Source: JAFIHK01 sp041441455
Lineage (GTDB): Bacteria > Bacteroidota > Bacteroidia > Bacteroidales > UBA932
DNA length: 8,506 nt
Direction of reading: 5' to 3'
NCBI GenBank assembly: GCA_041441455.1
Contig: JASDTB010000098.1
Span: 1-8,506 of the forward strand
Position 1 is the first letter of the stretch. Each line of letters begins with the position of its first letter. A program made the translations under genes and the position numbers. The notes beneath the pieces were generated by a model. The model ran no database searches. It saw nothing but the letters and a program-made list of their open reading frames with translations, and was not told the DNA's origin. Shown here in pieces: positions 6,310 to 8,506 of the stretch.

Positions 6310-6944
6310 ATCTCTTTTTTTATTGAAGGTTTACATGTTAAATATATGCATAAAAAAACAATGTGCCAAAAAAATATCTAATTGCTATATATTACCGAAC
6401 ATATCCGCTCTGTGATTCCAGTAATACCCGTTCGTTTATTGAATGGTTTTAGGTATGATTGAAGAATTATTAGTTTTTTCTTTGACTCTCTCCCTTCTTA
6501 ATGAAAGCTTTCTATAAGTCATGTAATATTTGCGGAATTAATAACAGAAAAACAATGTTTAACAAAACCCCCTAGAGAAGCTTAATTACTATTTATTAAC
6601 GGCGATGTTGGTTCTTCGTTAATTTGCTGGAAAAGCCCAATTCGATTTAAAAAAAAAGTTTATCTAACACATAAAACATCAGTAAAACAGCACATAAGTA
6701 ATGAGCAAATCAGCTAAACGTTTTGTCCATTTATAACACAAAAATCTAAGATATATGGGGTTTGGCAGATTTGCTACTCTTCCTAAAGGTGCATCATTAT
6801 TATTCACCTTGTATATACTATAAAGATTAATTTATGAAAAGTACTTATAGGGTTGACCTAAATATAAATTTCCTGATTTTATTACTAATCACAAGTATCA
6901 GGTTAATCACAATTTAAATACTTTTTATATTATATATTTTTTAT
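6310..6944. other. Gene-free AT-rich region upstream of the IS element
   Basis: About 635 nt between the start of the lipoprotein gene and the IS left end. Apart from the promoter near 6339-6370, I recognise nothing functional. A 24-codon frame at 6501-6575 (with a CNIC motif) and an ATG-less open stretch around 6600-6715 resemble no known family and may be decayed coding DNA. TAATCACAA occurs twice near 6886 and 6904, overlapping a CCTGAT/ATCAGG inverted repeat (6872-6877, 6897-6902); this could be an operator or chance in AT-rich DNA. Confidence 0.5.
6339..6370 (-). promoter_or_regulatory. Bacteroides-type promoter for the lipoprotein operon
   Basis: Read on the minus strand, TTTG (6370-6367) is followed after exactly 20 nt by TATATTTA (6346-6339). 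The housekeeping sigma consensus in Bacteroides is TTTG-N19-21-TAnnTTTG, so only the last base of the -7 box differs. Transcription would start near 6331, giving a 5' leader of about 20 nt before the ATG at 6309. Confidence 0.4.
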
Positions 6945-8278
6945 CACTAGTGTCCAAAGAAAAATAAATCAACTCTTTGTAATACATAGTTAAACAATTA
7001 GTTATAAGTAAAAATAGCGCGTGTCGATTTGAATTGATTCCCCATCTTTGCAGTTTGAATATAATCCAGACATGCATGAATAGTGGAAAGTACCTTTTCT
7101 GTCAACTCGTTGATTTTTCGCCAAAGCGAATATTTGATGGAATCGTCAAGAAGTATGGCGGAGACAAGTATCTGAAGACGTTCACATGCTGGAATCAGCT
7201 TCTTGTGATAATGTTCGGACAACTTTCCAGCTGCGACAGCCTTCGAGAAGTCGTCTGCATCATTGATGCCATCAAGAATAAGAGTTACCATCTTGGATTT
7301 GGCACTGGAAACATAAAGCTTAGCAATGTCTCTTATGCAAATGCCAACCGGGATTACAGGATATTCGAAGAGTTCGCCTACTATATGATTGACCTTGCAC
7401 AGAGCAAGAGACTTGATAGGTAGTTCATCCTGCATGGAAAGTTCTATGCGTTTAACTCCACGACCATTGATCTCTGTTTGAGTTTGTTCCAGTGGGCATT
7501 CTTTCGACAGACAAAGGGTGGAATCAAAGTTCATACGTTGTTTGACGTTGTGACTCAGATTCCGACTTATATTCATATCACTGAAGCTAAAATTCATGAT
7601 ATGAATGCGATGGATTACATTCCGTACGAACCGAATGCATTCTACATCTTTGACAAAGGTTACTATGACCCTGCAAGGCTGTGTAGAATCAGCATTATCG
7701 GCTCGTTCTTTGTCATCAGACAGAAGTCTCATCTCAACTACGAGATTATTGACAGTGAAGACTTGCTTGACGATACGGATAACGTACTGCTTGACCAGAC
7801 GATAAGTCTTACGGGCTATCAGTCCAAGAAGAAGTATCCGGGTACTCTTAGGAGAATAGTTTACTATGCTCCTGAACTGAAGAGAACGTTCACGTGCCTC
7901 ACAAACAACTTTGCCCTTAAGGCTGGCGATATTGCCTTGTTGTACAGACAGAGATGGCAGGTTGAACTTTTCTTCAGATGAATAAAGCAGCATCTTCGTG
8001 TGACTTCTTTTTGAGGCAATACGGAGAACGCTGTGAGAATACAAATTTATGTTGCGGTTATAGCATACTGTCTTGTAGCCATTGTTGAGCACGATTGCGT
8101 ACTCAAAAGATCCACTTTAAACGTCCTCAGAGTGATAAGCAGTGTGCTGACAGACAAGACTCCGGTCAGAGATCTTTTCAATGGCCTTGAAAAACTGCTT
8201 GATGTATGTGATCAACCTGTTCAACTTGAATTTGCTTTTAAATATTAATCGTTCAAAAATTTTCTTTGGTCACTAGTG
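6945..8278 (+). mobile_element. Defective IS4-family insertion sequence (DUF4372-type transposase), about 1.33 kb
   Basis: The ends match as inverted repeats. CACTAGTGTCCAAAGAAAAA (6945-6964) pairs with the complement of 8259-8278 at 18 of 20 positions, mismatching at 9 and 20. TTAT directly precedes the left end (6941-6944) and directly follows the right end (8279-8282), a possible 4-bp target duplication. Because CACTAGTG is its own reverse complement, an alternative exists: TCACTAGTGT as a 10-bp direct repeat (6944-6953, 8270-8279) around shorter ends starting CCAAAGAAAA. The element carries one transposase frame, now inactivated. Its GC content is clearly above that of the flanking left-hand DNA. 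Confidence 0.8.
7076..8248 (+). pseudogene. IS4-family transposase, broken by three in-frame stops and a lost catalytic Asp
   Basis: One continuous frame of 390 codons matches IS4-type transposases with an N-terminal DUF4372 region (MNSGKYLFCQLVDFSP, start ATG 7076) and a DDE_Tnp_1 catalytic core. Stops interrupt it at codon 116 (TAG 7421-7423), codon 302 (TGA 7979-7981, where ELFF-x-WIKQHL is expected) and codon 313 (TGA 8012-8014, expected FWG). The first catalytic Asp, normally in AFDSTT, is Asn here (AAC 7454-7456, codon 127). The second Asp (FDKGYYD, codon 193) and the Glu of the Y-R-E region (YRQRWQVELFF, codon 297) survive. No frameshift is present. Both TGA codons and the Asn fit G-to-A changes. 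The protein cannot be active; movement would need a related intact copy in trans. Confidence 0.88.
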
Positions 8279-8370
8279 TTATTGCTTAATTGCATTACTT
8301 ATAGGTTCATTATTTGCTTTTACTTTTCTTGTCCTTTTTTATATAAACTTTAATTAATTATTAATCTAAA

Positions 8371-8394
8371 ATTTACACCGACATTTACACCGAC
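8371..8394. repeat. 12-bp tandem duplication at the yifB 3' end
   Basis: ATTTACACCGAC occurs twice head to tail (8371-8382 and 8383-8394). The last base is part of the yifB stop codon on the minus strand. It may be a simple slippage duplication or a scar at the edge of the accessory region. Confidence 0.75.
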
Positions 8395-8506
8395 TATCTC
8401 ACTCTTCTGTACTGAATCGCTTCGGCGAGGTGCGTAGTCTTGATGTTTGTTGAGTTGTCAAGATCGGCGATCGTTCGGGCTACTTTCAAGATTCTGGTGT
8501 AGGATC
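8394..8506 (-). CDS. comM: YifB/ComM family Mg-chelatase-like AAA ATPase, C-terminal end (partial)
   Basis: Read on the minus strand from the window edge, 36 codons give SYTRILKVARTIADL, then DNSTNIKTTHLAEAIQYR, ending RVR and TAG at 8394-8396. This is the conserved C-terminal helical region of YifB/ComM proteins (RILKVARTIADLxxSxxIxxxHIAEAIQYR). These are hexameric AAA+ helicase-like ATPases of the Mg-chelatase subfamily. In Vibrio ComM drives branch migration during natural transformation, and homologues are widespread in bacteria that are not known to be competent. The remaining ~470 residues lie beyond the window. GC content is markedly higher than in the left part, as expected for a core gene next to an accessory island. 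Confidence 0.85.
   Translation of the reverse strand, partial: SYTRILKVARTIADLDNSTNIKTTHLAEAIQYRRVR

Noticed and set aside
6501..6575. 24-codon open frame with a CNIC motif as a possible second peptide precursor
   Set aside because: It has no GG leader, no ribosome-binding context and no resemblance to the first precursor; such short frames are expected by chance.
6998..8092. 364-codon open frame on the minus strand
   Set aside because: It is antisense to the IS4 transposase frame, whose plus-strand translation matches the family with catalytic motifs. The minus translation shows no domain and is open only because of the codon bias opposite.
1..8506. tRNA, rRNA, CRISPR array or intact phage/integrase genes
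   Set aside because: No cloverleaf, regularly spaced repeats or recombinase motifs were seen on either strand.

Overview
The window looks like a low-GC accessory region from a Bacteroidota genome, most likely order Bacteroidales. Five signs point there: a short precursor peptide with the lysine-rich leader ending in Gly-Gly that is typical of Bacteroidales natural-product precursors; a LanC-like protein of the type found in that phylum; a lipoprotein of the Bacteroidetes 6-bladed beta-propeller family with its GxGPGEY motif; A-rich translation starts without clear Shine-Dalgarno sequences; and the C-terminus of a YifB/ComM-type ATPase at the right edge. The species cannot be determined from the sequence.

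Left half (88-4371, all + strand): a compact candidate RiPP (ribosomally made, post-translationally modified peptide) cluster. It has a 68-residue precursor with a C-x-C-x-C-x-C core, a 544-residue radical SAM/SPASM maturase, a LanC-like protein and a small GT-A-type glycosyltransferase 7 nt behind it. The likely order of events is leader recognition, radical SAM chemistry on the Cys-rich core, and further tailoring by the LanC-like protein and the glycosyltransferase. Leader removal and export would need a C39-peptidase transporter that is not in the window. No lanthipeptide dehydratase is visible. The LanC-like protein keeps only one of the three usual zinc ligands, so classical lanthionine formation is doubtful. 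Between precursor and maturase lies a 14-bp perfect inverted repeat followed by T6. Between maturase and LanC-like gene lies a decayed fragment of a type I restriction-modification methyltransferase (hsdM).

Middle (4372-6309): a convergent intergenic stretch with two hairpins, then a two-gene minus-strand operon: a 353-residue beta-propeller lipoprotein followed by a 171-residue protein with two membrane segments. Their function is unknown. A Bacteroides-type promoter (TTTG-N20-TATATTTA) sits upstream of the lipoprotein gene.

Right part (6310-8506): about 630 bp of AT-rich sequence with no recognisable gene, then a 1.33-kb IS4-family element with inverted repeats. Its single transposase frame has three nonsense codons and an Asp-to-Asn change at the first catalytic residue. 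Last comes the 3' end of yifB/comM on the minus strand, with a 12-bp tandem duplication abutting its stop codon. The base composition shifts from very AT-rich (left) to moderate GC (IS, yifB), which fits a foreign or fast-evolving island next to a core gene.
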